Below are positions 41,055 through 49,178 of a stretch of DNA of 61,679 bases, in pieces. The stretch spans positions 1 through 61,679 of the forward strand of contig CANPBB010000004.1 in NCBI GenBank assembly GCA_947572235.1. The letters run 5' to 3'. The position numbers and the translations under genes were made by a program. How positions within the stretch are numbered: position 1 is the stretch's first letter; the number at the start of each line of letters is the position of its first letter. The DNA is from an uncultured Clostridia bacterium. Lineage in GTDB: Bacteria > Bacillota > Clostridia > Oscillospirales > Oscillospiraceae. The notes beneath the pieces are model-generated. The model did not search any database and was not told the origin of the DNA. It saw only the letters and a program-made list of their open reading frames with translations.

Positions 41055-41373
41055 TGCGGATTGATTACCATAAGTTTTCGAATAAACAAAAATTGGCGGG
41101 TATACAGTATGCATAGTCCCTTTCCAACAAAAAAATCTGAAAAAACAGGAGTTTTGCTATTGACCTGAGGGGGAAAGAGGTCTACAATAAAAACACTTGT
41201 ATGCACTTTATATTGGGCGTCCTGCGCCCGATGATATACAAAGGATGGTGCCATCAAGATCGAAAGGACAGCATAGCCTTTTAGGGCGGAAATGCCTGAG
41301 GAGAAGCGCATCGTCCTTTCCGTTGATGGTATGTAACGGATACTAAGGATAGTGGACGGTAGGAGGAACTGTC
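41055..41373. other. ftsQ-ftsZ intergenic region with a structured leader
   Basis: No gene. After the promoter at 41160-41188, a leader of about 180 bases precedes ftsZ. It holds a hairpin GGGCG-TCCTG-CGCCC (41215-41229) and a longer-range pairing of CGAAAGGAC (about 41259-41267) with GTCCTTTCC (about 41312-41320). It could influence ftsZ mRNA stability or translation. Confidence 0.5.
41160..41188 (+). promoter_or_regulatory. ftsZ promoter
   Basis: TTGACC (41160-41165), 17 bases, TACAAT (41183-41188). Confidence 0.8.
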
Positions 41374-42582
41374 ATGGGATTTGAACTGGTAACCGCGCCG
41401 GATACCGTGGTAAAGATCAAGGTGATCGGGGTCGGCGGCGGCGGTAATAATGTGGTCAACCGCATGGTGCGCGACGGGATGAAGGGCGTGGACTTTGTGG
41501 TGGTCAACACGGATAAACAGGCGCTGGACATGGCCACCGCCTCCTATAAGATTCAGATCGGTGAGAAGCTGACCCACGGCCAAGGCGCCGGATCCAACCC
41601 GGAGGTGGGCCGCAAGTCTGCTGAGGAGAGCCGCAACCAGCTTGCCAAAGCCTTGGAGGACACGGATATGGTGTTCATCACCGCCGGCATGGGCGGCGGT
41701 ACCGGCACCGGCGCGGCCCCCATTGTGGCGGAGATCGCCAAGGAGCAGGGGATCCTCACCGTGGGCGTGGTGACCAAGCCCTTTGGCTTTGAGGGGCGCC
41801 GCCGGATGCAGCAGGCGGAGCAGGGGATTGAGGAGCTGCGTACAAAGGTGGACTCTCTGGTGATCATCCCCAATGAGCGGCTCAAGTACGCCTCGGATCA
41901 GAAGATTACCTTTGCCAACGCCTTTGAGATTGCTGATGATGTGCTGCGCCAAGCGGTGCAGTCCATCTCCGATTTGATCCGCCGTCCTGGCCTCATCAAC
42001 TTGGACTTTGCCGACGTGAGCACCGTCATGCGGGACGCGGGCTTGGCCCACATGGGCGTGGGTCGGGCCGCCGGCAAGGGCAAAGCCGAGGAGGCCGCCC
42101 GTCTGGCTATCTCCAGCCCCCTGCTGGAGACCAGCATCGAGGGGGCACGGGGCATCTTGGTCAACATTACCGCCTCTTTGGATATCGGTCTGGAGGAGGT
42201 GGAGCAGGCGGCCAACCTGATCAAGGACTATGTACATCCCGACGCAGCCACCATCTTTGGCGCAATCTTGGAGGAGTCCATGGACGACGAGCTCCAAGTT
42301 ACCGTTATCGCTACAGGTTTTGAGGAAAAGCAGGAGGAGCCGGTCCAGCCTGCGGCCCCTGTTCAGCAGCGGACGCAGACCCAGCCGGCACAGGCGCCAG
42401 CGGCGGCCCCTGCGGCCTCCAAATCCGCGGAGATCCGCAGCGAGTTTGAGCGGCTCTTCGGGGAGCCCCTCTTCACCGGCGGCGGCTCTCGGGGCAGCGA
42501 ACCCAAGGGCGAGGAGCCGGCCAAGGTGGAGAAGGAAGATGACCCCTTTGCGGATATTATTAAGATTTTTGACAACAAGTGA
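41374..42582 (+). CDS. ftsZ: FtsZ, tubulin-like division GTPase
   Basis: A 402-residue GTPase that forms the Z ring. The nucleotide-binding segments are [23 protein letters not shown] and the tubulin signature [11 protein letters not shown]; the T7 catalytic loop is [10 protein letters not shown] Gln/Pro/Ala-rich linker (about 318-350) leads to a C-terminal peptide [14 protein letters not shown], which deviates from the usual basic tail and probably binds FtsA or SepF. GTAGGAGGAACTGTC precedes the ATG. It has its own promoter and a strong terminator, so it can be expressed apart from the upstream dcw genes. Confidence 0.98.
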   Translation: MGFELVTAPDTVVKIKVIGVGGGGNNVVNRMVRDGMKGVDFVVVNTDKQALDMATASYKIQIGEKLTHGQGAGSNPEVGRKSAEESRNQLAKALEDTDMVFITAGMGGGTGTGAAPIVAEIAKEQGILTVGVVTKPFGFEGRRRMQQAEQGIEELRTKVDSLVIIPNERLKYASDQKITFANAFEIADDVLRQAVQSISDLIRRPGLINLDFADVSTVMRDAGLAHMGVGRAAGKGKAEEAARLAISSPLLETSIEGARGILVNITASLDIGLEEVEQAANLIKDYVHPDAATIFGAILEESMDDELQVTVIATGFEEKQEEPVQPAAPVQQRTQTQPAQAPAAAPAASKSAEIRSEFERLFGEPLFTGGGSRGSEPKGEEPAKVEKEDDPFADIIKIFDNK

Positions 42583-42602
42583 GGTCGATTTTTTGAGGAT
42601 AG

Positions 42603-42633
42603 TGGAGGTGCGAAAGCACCTCCATACCTTTTT
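42603..42633 (+). terminator. ftsZ terminator
   Basis: TGGAGGTGC (42603-42611), GAAA tetraloop, GCACCTCCA (42616-42624), then TACC and five T. Confidence 0.93.
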
Positions 42634-42790
42634 CTGCGTTGTGCTGGCGCGGAGCAGGACGAGTGGTTCGCCCATGGCACCAAACAATCTTGGCATACCA
42701 CCAAAATTTGTCACTGTGCGGAAAAGACCGCTATGCCCTCCGGCGGTGGTTCTGAGGGATAATCCGTAGAGTTGGTACTGTTTATATACA

Positions 42791-42838
42791 AAAAGAGGCG
42801 ATTCTGCATCCTTTTGGATGTAGAATCGCCTCTTTTTT
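42791..42838. terminator. bidirectional terminator, 21-bp arms
   Basis: 42791-42811 pairs with 42816-42836 (one G-T wobble), loop TTTT. A-run on the left and T-run on the right let it act on both strands, mainly for the minus-strand HD gene. The 157 bases between it and the ftsZ terminator hold no gene. Confidence 0.92.
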
Positions 42839-42870
42839 GCAGATACTATTTTGTAAAAACCGCTGCTCAA

Positions 42871-43488
42871 TTACACCTGTCTGTGGGTGGCCTCGCCTAA
42901 GAGAGGGGATCCAAGAAGCTGGCCCTTGGCGGCATTTTTTGCCGCTGCGATGGCGAAACCGGTCTCCAGACGGCGCTCATAGCGCTCGTAGAGGGCCATC
43001 ACCGGGCGGCGGAAGGTCTCCATCAGGCTGCAATACTTGTCGAACCAGACCACCACATAGGCCTCCTTGTACTTGGGGGGCGTTAGGGTCAGAGGCCACA
43101 TGTGGCGCAGGATGATGTTGCGCTCCATCTCGCACAGGGAAAAGGCCTTTTCCGCGTTTTGCAGGGCTGTCAGAGGGTGCTGGAAGCCGTGAAGCCGCTC
43201 ACCCTTCCGGCGGCGGTGAAAGTGCCAGTCGTACAGGAACAGGTCGTGCAGCAGACCGGCCCGGGCGGCACAGCGGGCGTTGAGACCATGATCTCGGCAG
43301 AAGAGATAGCTCAGGTAGGACACGTTGACACAGTGCTCCATACAGGTGGTGTCCCCGTGCTGAATATAACCCTTCATCCGGGACACCACAGGGGTCTCCA
43401 GAATGTCTTGGGTCAGGGACAGGTAGGCGGGATCATCGGGTACGGCGATGGTATTGACGTTGACGCGGCTACGACGGATCACAGACAT
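42871..43488 (-). CDS. HD-domain phosphohydrolase-like protein
   Basis: A 205-residue protein with an HD domain: HGDTTCMEHCVNVSYLSY near residue 45, the HD pair in RAGLLHDLFLYDWH, then LTALQNAEKAF and IILRHMWPL, the later His ligands. HD proteins cleave phosphate esters of nucleotides or cyclic nucleotides; the substrate is unknown. The start at 43488 overlaps the upstream membrane-protein gene by 20 bases and has GAGAGGAG directly in front. The two-gene unit (CmpB-like plus HD) is a common pairing in Clostridia. Confidence 0.85.
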   Translation of the reverse strand: MSVIRRSRVNVNTIAVPDDPAYLSLTQDILETPVVSRMKGYIQHGDTTCMEHCVNVSYLSYLFCRDHGLNARCAARAGLLHDLFLYDWHFHRRRKGERLHGFQHPLTALQNAEKAFSLCEMERNIILRHMWPLTLTPPKYKEAYVVVWFDKYCSLMETFRRPVMALYERYERRLETGFAIAAAKNAAKGQLLGSPLLGEATHRQV

Positions 43489-44050
43489 GCTCCTCTCTGT
43501 TGTCGTGGGCCTTATGCAGCGCGGTGCGGGCCGAACAGATAAAGTCCACAAGATAGGCTAAAAACAAAATAATTGCCAAGGTGGAGGCCGAACGGTGGTC
43601 TAAGCGGGTGACTACCCCGAAGATCAGAGGGTGAATCACGGCGAAGATCAGTACAGCGATTAGTCCCCAGCCGATGGTGCTCTCCAAGCAGAGAATACCC
43701 CGGTAGTTGAATCGTTTGTTGGAGTAGTCCCACCAGAGCTGACCAAAGAGCCGGAGCATCAGCCGACCGGTGAGGTATTCAAAAGCCGTGGCCAGCAGGG
43801 CGCCGGACACGTAGATCAGCAGATAATTGTTGGTCATGGGCCGCAGCAGAACGTAGCCTGCCATGGCGCCGAAGCCATAAATAATGCAGAGGGGCAGATG
43901 CACAAACCCCCGATTCTCCCACACGCCTTTCTCGCGCCGGATCACAATGCACTCCATTACCCAACCGCAGAAGCTGTAGAGAAAAAAGGCATTGACCGCG
44001 TCGGCGTATGTATAGGCCCCGTCGTACAGGATGTGGTCGATACCGAACAT
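43469..44050 (-). CDS. CmpB-like putative ABC-transporter type IV membrane protein
   Basis: A 193-residue protein with about five helices. It carries AFFLYSFCGWVMECIVI near the N terminus, then the RGFVHLPLCIIYGFGA and FEYLTGRLMLRLFGQLWWDY segments that define this family (ABC_trans_CmpB), ending NYRGILCLESTIGWGL and a further helix. Despite the family name there is no ATPase nearby, so its transport role is unproven. The start at 44050 follows AAAGGAAGG. Transcribed from 44139-44167. Confidence 0.87.
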   Translation of the reverse strand: MFGIDHILYDGAYTYADAVNAFFLYSFCGWVMECIVIRREKGVWENRGFVHLPLCIIYGFGAMAGYVLLRPMTNNYLLIYVSGALLATAFEYLTGRLMLRLFGQLWWDYSNKRFNYRGILCLESTIGWGLIAVLIFAVIHPLIFGVVTRLDHRSASTLAIILFLAYLVDFICSARTALHKAHDNREEHVCDPS

Positions 44051-44138
44051 GAAAACCTTCCTTTCTTTTAGACTCCCCCAAAGAGGAGGAAACCATCCGT
44101 TTATCCGGCTGATTTCCCCCACTTGGCTGATAGTCGCA

Positions 44139-44167
44139 TTATACCCCATTTTATTTCCCGGCGCAAG
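44139..44167 (-). promoter_or_regulatory. promoter of the CmpB-like/HD unit
   Basis: Minus strand: TTGCGC (44167-44162), 17 bases, perfect TATAAT (44144-44139). Confidence 0.8.
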
Positions 44168-44554
44168 CCCTTTTCCCGTCATAAACCTGTGGGAACGGCC
44201 TAAGAATCCATTAAGATTTCTTTAAGGAGGAAGATTTTAGAAAATTTTGCCATTCGCTTGGAAAAAGCGTTGATTTGTTTGGAAAAACCGGGGAGTGAGG
44301 GCAGGAACTCCTTTGGCAGTCCGGCGCCGCTGCCGTCAGGAGGGGGTTTGCCGGCTTCTTCCAGCCATTCTCCCCTGATTTTAGAAGGGGACACACCGCT
44401 TTTTTTCTCGAAAAAGGGAGAGAGTAGGACCTGTACCCGCAGCCGAAGGGCGTCGGCAGCGGGTGCAGAATGCGGCAGAGCTGCCGGGGCGCGCCGGCAG
44501 CAAAGGCGCGAAACAGGAATAGCGCAAAAAGAGAGGAAAGGGGCGATTGAATGG
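44168..44554. other. gap upstream of spoIVB
   Basis: No gene is supported, though the spoIVB frame stays open back to 44258. TTTAAGGAGG near 44220 looks like a ribosome site but is followed by a stop. No clear sigma-G, sigma-F or sigma-A promoter could be picked out. recN, the usual upstream neighbour of spoIVB, is not here. Confidence 0.45.
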
Positions 44555-45646
44555 ATGAAATCACAGGAGCATTTGGACAAGACACACCGCTTTCACCACC
44601 GAGTCCTCAGCGTGCTTATGGCGCTGACACTTTTCGGCAGTGTTAGTGTCTGGGCCGCGCCGGAGACACAGCCGGCAATTCGGGTGGAGGCCCTGCCGGA
44701 GCGGCTGATCCCTGTGGGACACACAGTGGGGATCAAGCTGTTCTCCCAAGGGATTTTGGTGGTGGGACTCAGTGAGGTGGAGGGTGCCGCCGGCCGGTGC
44801 GCGCCGGCCAGAGAGTGCGGACTCCGTGTGGGCGATCTGATTATCTCTGCCGGCGGGGAGGAGCTGGAGAGCACAGAGCAGTTCCAGTCGGTGGTGGCGC
44901 GGAGCAACGGCAATCCGGTGGCCCTGTCTGTCCGCCGGGAAGGCCGCGCACTGGAGCTTCGGGCGGAGCCGGCCCAAGGGAACGACGGTGTGGCCCGCTT
45001 GGGCGCTTGGGTCCGGGACAGCTTGGCGGGTATCGGCACAATGACTTTCTATGACCCGGAGACAGGGGCCTTTGGCGCTTTAGGCCACGGAATAAACGAC
45101 ACAGACACTAATCTCTTGATGCCCTTGGACGTAGGTGCTGTGATGTATGCCCGGGTCAAGGCGGTGAAGCCGGGCGAGGCGGGGACACCCGGCGAGCTGC
45201 GGGGGGACTTCGACCTGCAGCAGGACTTGGGCGCCCTCTACGCCAACACCGCCAGAGGGGTTTTTGGTACCATGGAGGAGACATCCTTGGTGAAAAGCCA
45301 AGAGGCTCTGCCTGTGGCAAAGACGGACGAGATCAGACGGGGGCCGGCGGAGATCTTAGCCAATGTCAGCGGCGACACGGTGGAGCGGTACAAGGTGGAG
45401 ATAGAGCGAATCTGTGCCCCCAACAGTCCCAGCCAGAATATGGTCGTCCACATTACAGACCCGCGTCTGCTCTCGGCCACCGGCGGCATTGTTCAGGGCA
45501 TGAGCGGCAGCCCCATTGTACAGGAGGGTAAGCTGATTGGCGCGGTAACACATGTGATGGTGGGGGATCCTACTCGGGGCTACGGTATTTTTATTACGAA
45601 TATGCTTCAGGATGGGTATAGTATAACGTCTAAGAAAGCGTCTTAA
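44555..45646 (+). CDS. spoIVB: SpoIVB serine peptidase
   Basis: A 363-residue S55 peptidase. A signal or anchor helix (about 15-34) is followed by a PDZ domain (about 85-140, RVGDLIISAGGEELES). The peptidase domain has the His in GALGHGIND (H178) and the nucleophile region VQGMSGSP (S317/S319). In the forespore it cleaves SpoIVFA to trigger pro-sigma-K processing. ATG at 44555 gives the normal length; AGGAAAGGGG is about 12 bases upstream. It is followed by spo0A, the standard Firmicute arrangement. Confidence 0.95.
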   Translation: MKSQEHLDKTHRFHHRVLSVLMALTLFGSVSVWAAPETQPAIRVEALPERLIPVGHTVGIKLFSQGILVVGLSEVEGAAGRCAPARECGLRVGDLIISAGGEELESTEQFQSVVARSNGNPVALSVRREGRALELRAEPAQGNDGVARLGAWVRDSLAGIGTMTFYDPETGAFGALGHGINDTDTNLLMPLDVGAVMYARVKAVKPGEAGTPGELRGDFDLQQDLGALYANTARGVFGTMEETSLVKSQEALPVAKTDEIRRGPAEILANVSGDTVERYKVEIERICAPNSPSQNMVVHITDPRLLSATGGIVQGMSGSPIVQEGKLIGAVTHVMVGDPTRGYGIFITNMLQDGYSITSKKAS

Positions 45647-45744
45647 TTCGACAAGATTCGACAGAAATTTTTGAAATGTATGCTTTAAGAAAAATTAGTC
45701 GAAATTTTATCGAAAATTTTACAGATTTGTGACGCAATTCGACT
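45647..45744 (+). promoter_or_regulatory. array of Spo0A (0A) boxes upstream of spo0A
   Basis: TTCGACA occurs at 45647-45653 and 45657-45663, exactly 10 bases apart. Inverted-type boxes AGTCGAA (45697-45703) and TATCGAA (45708-45714) are 11 bases apart. TTCGACT is at 45738-45744, against the -35. The known Spo0A consensus is TGTCGAA (complement TTCGACA). This indicates autoregulation of spo0A. Confidence 0.8.
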
Positions 45745-45772
45745 TGAAAATTCTGTCCAATTGTGTTATTTT
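45744..45772 (+). promoter_or_regulatory. probable spo0A promoter
   Basis: TTGAAA (45744-45749), 17 bases, TATTTT (45767-45772). A further TATAAT at 45797-45802 has no good -35. Confidence 0.5.
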
Positions 45773-45868
45773 ATCAGTAAGGTCATATAAAGAGTTTATA
45801 ATTAGTCTAAACTTGTATGGCCAATAAAAAGAGGCCAAATCTGTGAAATTATGAGAGGGCTTTGAAAC

Positions 45869-46621
45869 ATGGAGAAGAGGAGAACTGTAGTATTGGCGGA
45901 TGCCAATGAGGAGTACCGGGCGCTGCTGGCGGAGACTATAGAGAAGACCGGGGAGTTCCATGTGGTTGGGATTGCCGCGGACGGGGTGGAAACCTTGCGG
46001 TCCGTGGAACAGGAAAAGCCAGATTTTTTGCTGATTGACCTGATCCTGCCCCATATGGACGGCTTGAGCGTGTTGTCCAAGCTGAAAAACCAGGAGGAGG
46101 GCGGACCGACCGTCATTGCCCTGTCCTCCTTCTGCAGCCAGCAGACTGTGGCCGCGGCGGGGGCGCTGGGAGCGGCGGCTTTTATGGTTAAGCCCTGCAC
46201 GGACGAGGCCATCTTGGAGAATATGCGCCTGCTCCAAGGCAGCAGAGAGGAGGAGCTCCACACCCCTGGCCTGGAGAATCTGGTGACCTCCATCATCCAC
46301 GAGGTGGGCGTCCCGGCCCATATCAAGGGCTATCAGTACGTTCGGGAGGCCATTATGATCTCGGTGGAGGACATGGATGTGATCAACTCCGTGACCAAGG
46401 TCCTATATCCCGAGGTAGCCAAGCGGTTCGGCACCACGCCCTCCCGGGTGGAGCGCGCCATCCGCCATGCCATCGAGGTGGCGTGGGATCGGGGCGATTT
46501 AGAGACGCTGCAAAAATTCTTTGGTTATACGGTATCCAACGCAAAGGGGAAACCCACCAACAGCGAATTTATTGCCATGATCAGTGACAGGATTCGCCTT
46601 CAACTGAAGGCAAAGCGTTAA
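45869..46621 (+). CDS. spo0A: Spo0A, master regulator of sporulation
   Basis: A 250-residue response regulator. The receiver has the phospho-acceptor D57 in [12 protein letters not shown] and K108 in MVKPC. The usual acidic pair reads DA (D11, A12) instead of DD. The C-terminal Spo0A domain shows [21 protein letters not shown] and [18 protein letters not shown], the recognition-helix segment. When phosphorylated it binds 0A boxes and starts sporulation. A dense set of such boxes precedes the gene. The Shine-Dalgarno is weak (GAGGG 14 bases upstream). Confidence 0.97.
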   Translation: MEKRRTVVLADANEEYRALLAETIEKTGEFHVVGIAADGVETLRSVEQEKPDFLLIDLILPHMDGLSVLSKLKNQEEGGPTVIALSSFCSQQTVAAAGALGAAAFMVKPCTDEAILENMRLLQGSREEELHTPGLENLVTSIIHEVGVPAHIKGYQYVREAIMISVEDMDVINSVTKVLYPEVAKRFGTTPSRVERAIRHAIEVAWDRGDLETLQKFFGYTVSNAKGKPTNSEFIAMISDRIRLQLKAKR

Positions 46622-46667
46622 AAAAGAAGGGGCGCAGTATCCCAAATCGGGATACTGCGCCCCTTCT
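46620..46667. terminator. bidirectional terminator between spo0A and the DUF554 gene
   Basis: Perfect 18-base arms 46626-46643 and 46649-46666, loop AAATC. A-run on the left gives a T-run for minus-strand transcripts; the plus side has TCTG only. Confidence 0.88.
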
Positions 46668-46724
46668 CTGTACAGACCTTCGCAAAAGCGCTGTCTATCT
46701 TATGATAAGCGGCGCTCCGGATCT

Positions 46725-47417
46725 TTACAGAAATGTACAAAACAGAATTGGCAGGAACATAGCGGGCAGATAGTTCATCAGCGGCAAATGCTTGATATCC
46801 AGCAGATCCAAGGACAGCCCAAAGAGGAGCAGAGAGCCCACTGTGTTCATCTCCGCAATCACCGCGTCCCCCAGATAGGGCTTAGCCACCGAGGCCAGCA
46901 GGGCAATGCCACCTTGGTAGAGCAGGACAGGCACCGAGGAGAAGAGTACCCCCATCCCCAGAGAGGAGGCGAAGATCAGCGCCGCGATGGTGTCCATGGT
47001 GGCCTTAGCATAGAGGATGCTGTGCTGCTGCAAAAGCCCCGACTCCAAGGAGCCAGTGATAGTCATGGTGCCAACACAAAAGAGCAGGGTAGCGGAGAGA
47101 AAGCCTTGGGCAAAGCTGCCGCCGTCCTTGGAGAGCTTTCGCTCCAAGACCTCGCCCAGCCGCTTGAGCTTGCCGTCCAAGTCCAGCCATTCCCCAATGA
47201 TAGCTCCCAGAACCATAGAGAGAATGGTCACCAGCGTCTTGCTGCCGTCTAAGAGATGACTGAAGGCGATGTATACGGTGCACAGGCCGATGCCCTTCAT
47301 CACCAGCGCGCTATACCGCTCTGGAATGCCCCGGCGCATCAGCTTGTGGAGGGCCAGTCCTACGCCGCCGCCCACCAGTACGCCGGCGGCATTGACAAGT
47401 GTTCCTGTCAAAATCAT
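46725..47417 (-). CDS. DUF554 (YqgA/YdfK-like) membrane protein
   Basis: A 230-residue protein with six or seven helices. It opens MILTGTLVNAAGVLVGGGVG, with further signatures GAIIGEWLDLDGKLKRLGE, FLSATLLFCVGTMTITGSLE and YAKATMDTIAALIFASSLG. These define DUF554. Function is unknown; a channel or transporter role is inferred from the topology. AGAGAGGAATCTAT precedes the ATG at 47417. It ends near the shared hairpin with spo0A. Confidence 0.93.
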   Translation of the reverse strand: MILTGTLVNAAGVLVGGGVGLALHKLMRRGIPERYSALVMKGIGLCTVYIAFSHLLDGSKTLVTILSMVLGAIIGEWLDLDGKLKRLGEVLERKLSKDGGSFAQGFLSATLLFCVGTMTITGSLESGLLQQHSILYAKATMDTIAALIFASSLGMGVLFSSVPVLLYQGGIALLASVAKPYLGDAVIAEMNTVGSLLLFGLSLDLLDIKHLPLMNYLPAMFLPILFCTFL

Positions 47418-47665
47418 ATAGATTCCTCTCTATCTCAAAATTTGAAAATGTCAATAGATCTCCCGAAATAATTTTGAGCATTCAAGTGAGCAAAGTTTAC
47501 CGCATATGGGATATCCAAAAGCTGACCCTATCAGTTTTCACAGGATTAATGTCCTAACATCCCTTCATTATGGATAGAGGCACAGGGTGGAACAATACTT
47601 AAATGCAGCCTCAGAGGGCTACTGGAGGACATCTCCCTGCCCCTGTGCAGAGGTATGGTGCAGCA

Positions 47666-48172
47666 CTACTTCGCCGCAAGCTGGGGTTTGCGGACTTCGC
47701 TGAATACCTTCCCAGCAACGTAAAACCGCTTTTTCTTCACCAATGCGTCGGTTAGGGTCAACAGTTTCTTGCTGATTACGGTCAGCGCCATCTGGTAAAA
47801 TACCCGGCGCAGGCCCTTCCTGTCCCGTTTAGAGATGCATATGTTTTTGACGGAACTGTCCTCCACCAAGTTGTAGCCGGCCAGCTGGCTCATCTGCTGG
47901 GGATCATCAAATCGCTGCGGGTTGTCCAGGTCACCCAAGCATACCGACAGGGGGACAATGCCACCCCCCTTAATGCTCAGCAGGCAGTCTGAAATACCAG
48001 TTTCCCGCAAAGCACTCGCCATTTCCTCTTCAATATTGGATGACAAGTTCCAACGACTCCAAGAGCAGCCGCAGCTTGCAGCGGGCGGCATCCACGCCAT
48101 AGTCCACGCCAACGGAGGACTGGGCGGTTTCCACCACCAGCGTTCTCGGCGTGACTGCCTCTTCTTTTTCAT
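47666..48172 (-). pseudogene. IS110-family transposase remnant
   Basis: The last 115 residues match the C-terminal Tnp_2 part of IS110-family transposases: DLDNPQRFDDPQQMSQLAGY, NLVEDSSVKN, ISKRDRKGLRRVFYQMAL. The N-terminal RuvC-like DEDD catalytic domain (about 200 residues) is missing. The first 45 codons make sense only in another frame (ETAQSSVGVDYGVDAARCKL), so there is also a frameshift near the start and again near residue 45. AAGGAGG still precedes the ATG. The element cannot move on its own. Confidence 0.88.
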
Positions 48173-48268
48173 GCTGTAAAACCTCCTTTTCCTTCGATTC
48201 GTCAGAGTTCGCTGATCCTGACTTTTCTTAGACTGGGAGATTTTACTTTTGCAATACCATCCCTTTCT

Positions 48269-49003
48269 TTACGTTTTATAGGAATGCTTAGGAAGAGATT
48301 GGGAGATCAGATCTGTCACAATGGCGCCTCCCATCAGCAGCCCCGCCACCGAGGGTACCCAAGGCACGCTGGCGGGCACACTGCGCCGTCCCGGCGGCGG
48401 GGCCTCCAAGGCCAGTGTAGAGGCGGGCTCCTCACTGCTGTAGACAACCTTCAGGTGCTCCACCCCCCTCCGCCGCAGCTCCCGCCGCATCACGCGGGCC
48501 AAGGGACAGCCCTTGGTCTGGGACAGGTCGGTGATCTCCAGACGGGAGGGGTCCAGCTTGTTGCCGGTACCCAAGGCGGAGAGGATGGGGATCCGCCGCT
48601 CCCGGGCGGTGAGAATCAGATCAATCTTACAGGACACCAGATCAATGCAGTCCGCCGCGTAGTCATAGCTATCCCAGAACGCCTGTCGGTGTTCGGCGTC
48701 GTAATGCCCGGTGATGGGGTGGACCCGGCAGTCCGGGTTGATGTCCCGGACGTGCTCCGCCAGAACCTCCGCCTTACTGCGGCCCAAGGTGGAGCAAAGC
48801 GCTCCCAGCTGGCGGTTCAGATTGCTCTCACTGTAGACGTCCCGGTCTACCAAGGTCAATTCGCCCACCCCAGCCCGGGCCAAACACTCCACAACATAGC
48901 TGCCTACACCTCCCAAGCCGAACACGCACACGTGGGCGGCGGCCAGCCGCTCCATGGCCGCGGGGCCAAGGATCATCTCATTTCGCAAGAAACGCTCACT
49001 CAT
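48269..49003 (-). CDS. tcdA: TcdA, t6A dehydratase (HesA/MoeB/ThiF family)
   Basis: A 244-residue E1-like enzyme that cyclises t6A37 of tRNA to ct6A. Nucleotide binding is VFGLGGVGSYVVECLARAG, followed by LVDRDVYSESNLNRQLGA and the DCIDLVSCKIDLI segment. The C terminus has GKL-independent SVPASVPWVPSVAGLLMGG. MSERFLRNEMILG at the start is typical. ATG at 49003 has GGAGG five bases upstream. It may connect functionally with trmO, since both modify t6A37, but the two are 47 kb apart. Confidence 0.92.
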   Translation of the reverse strand: MSERFLRNEMILGPAAMERLAAAHVCVFGLGGVGSYVVECLARAGVGELTLVDRDVYSESNLNRQLGALCSTLGRSKAEVLAEHVRDINPDCRVHPITGHYDAEHRQAFWDSYDYAADCIDLVSCKIDLILTARERRIPILSALGTGNKLDPSRLEITDLSQTKGCPLARVMRRELRRRGVEHLKVVYSSEEPASTLALEAPPPGRRSVPASVPWVPSVAGLLMGGAIVTDLISQSLPKHSYKT

Positions 49004-49114
49004 ACCGGCCTCCAGAACCTCCCTATACCCGGATGGGCAGGGGAGAGGGTGATAGGGCGGATAGGGCGGCAAAATGCGGCCGCTTACCGCCCATGATACT
49101 GGCAACGCAGAAAG

Positions 49115-49140
49115 AGCCGGTCCCTAAGCCGGGACCGGCT
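49115..49140 (-). terminator. terminator of the parvulin foldase gene
   Basis: AGCCGGTCCC (49115-49124) pairs with GGGACCGGCT (49131-49140), loop TAAGCC. On the minus strand only CTTTCT follows, so the T-run is modest. Confidence 0.65.
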
Positions 49141-49178
49141 CAAGCGGTTAAAGTTTCGATACAGGGATTGGAAGGCCC

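Noticed and set aside
41281..42870. Long minus-strand open frame opposite ftsZ
   Set aside because: It mirrors ftsZ on the opposite strand, has no ribosome site, and its translation is low-complexity His/Leu/Gly, typical of an antisense shadow in GC-rich DNA.
44258..44554. 99-residue N-terminal extension of SpoIVB
   Set aside because: No ribosome site or family similarity. ATG at 44555 gives the usual basic tail plus membrane anchor.
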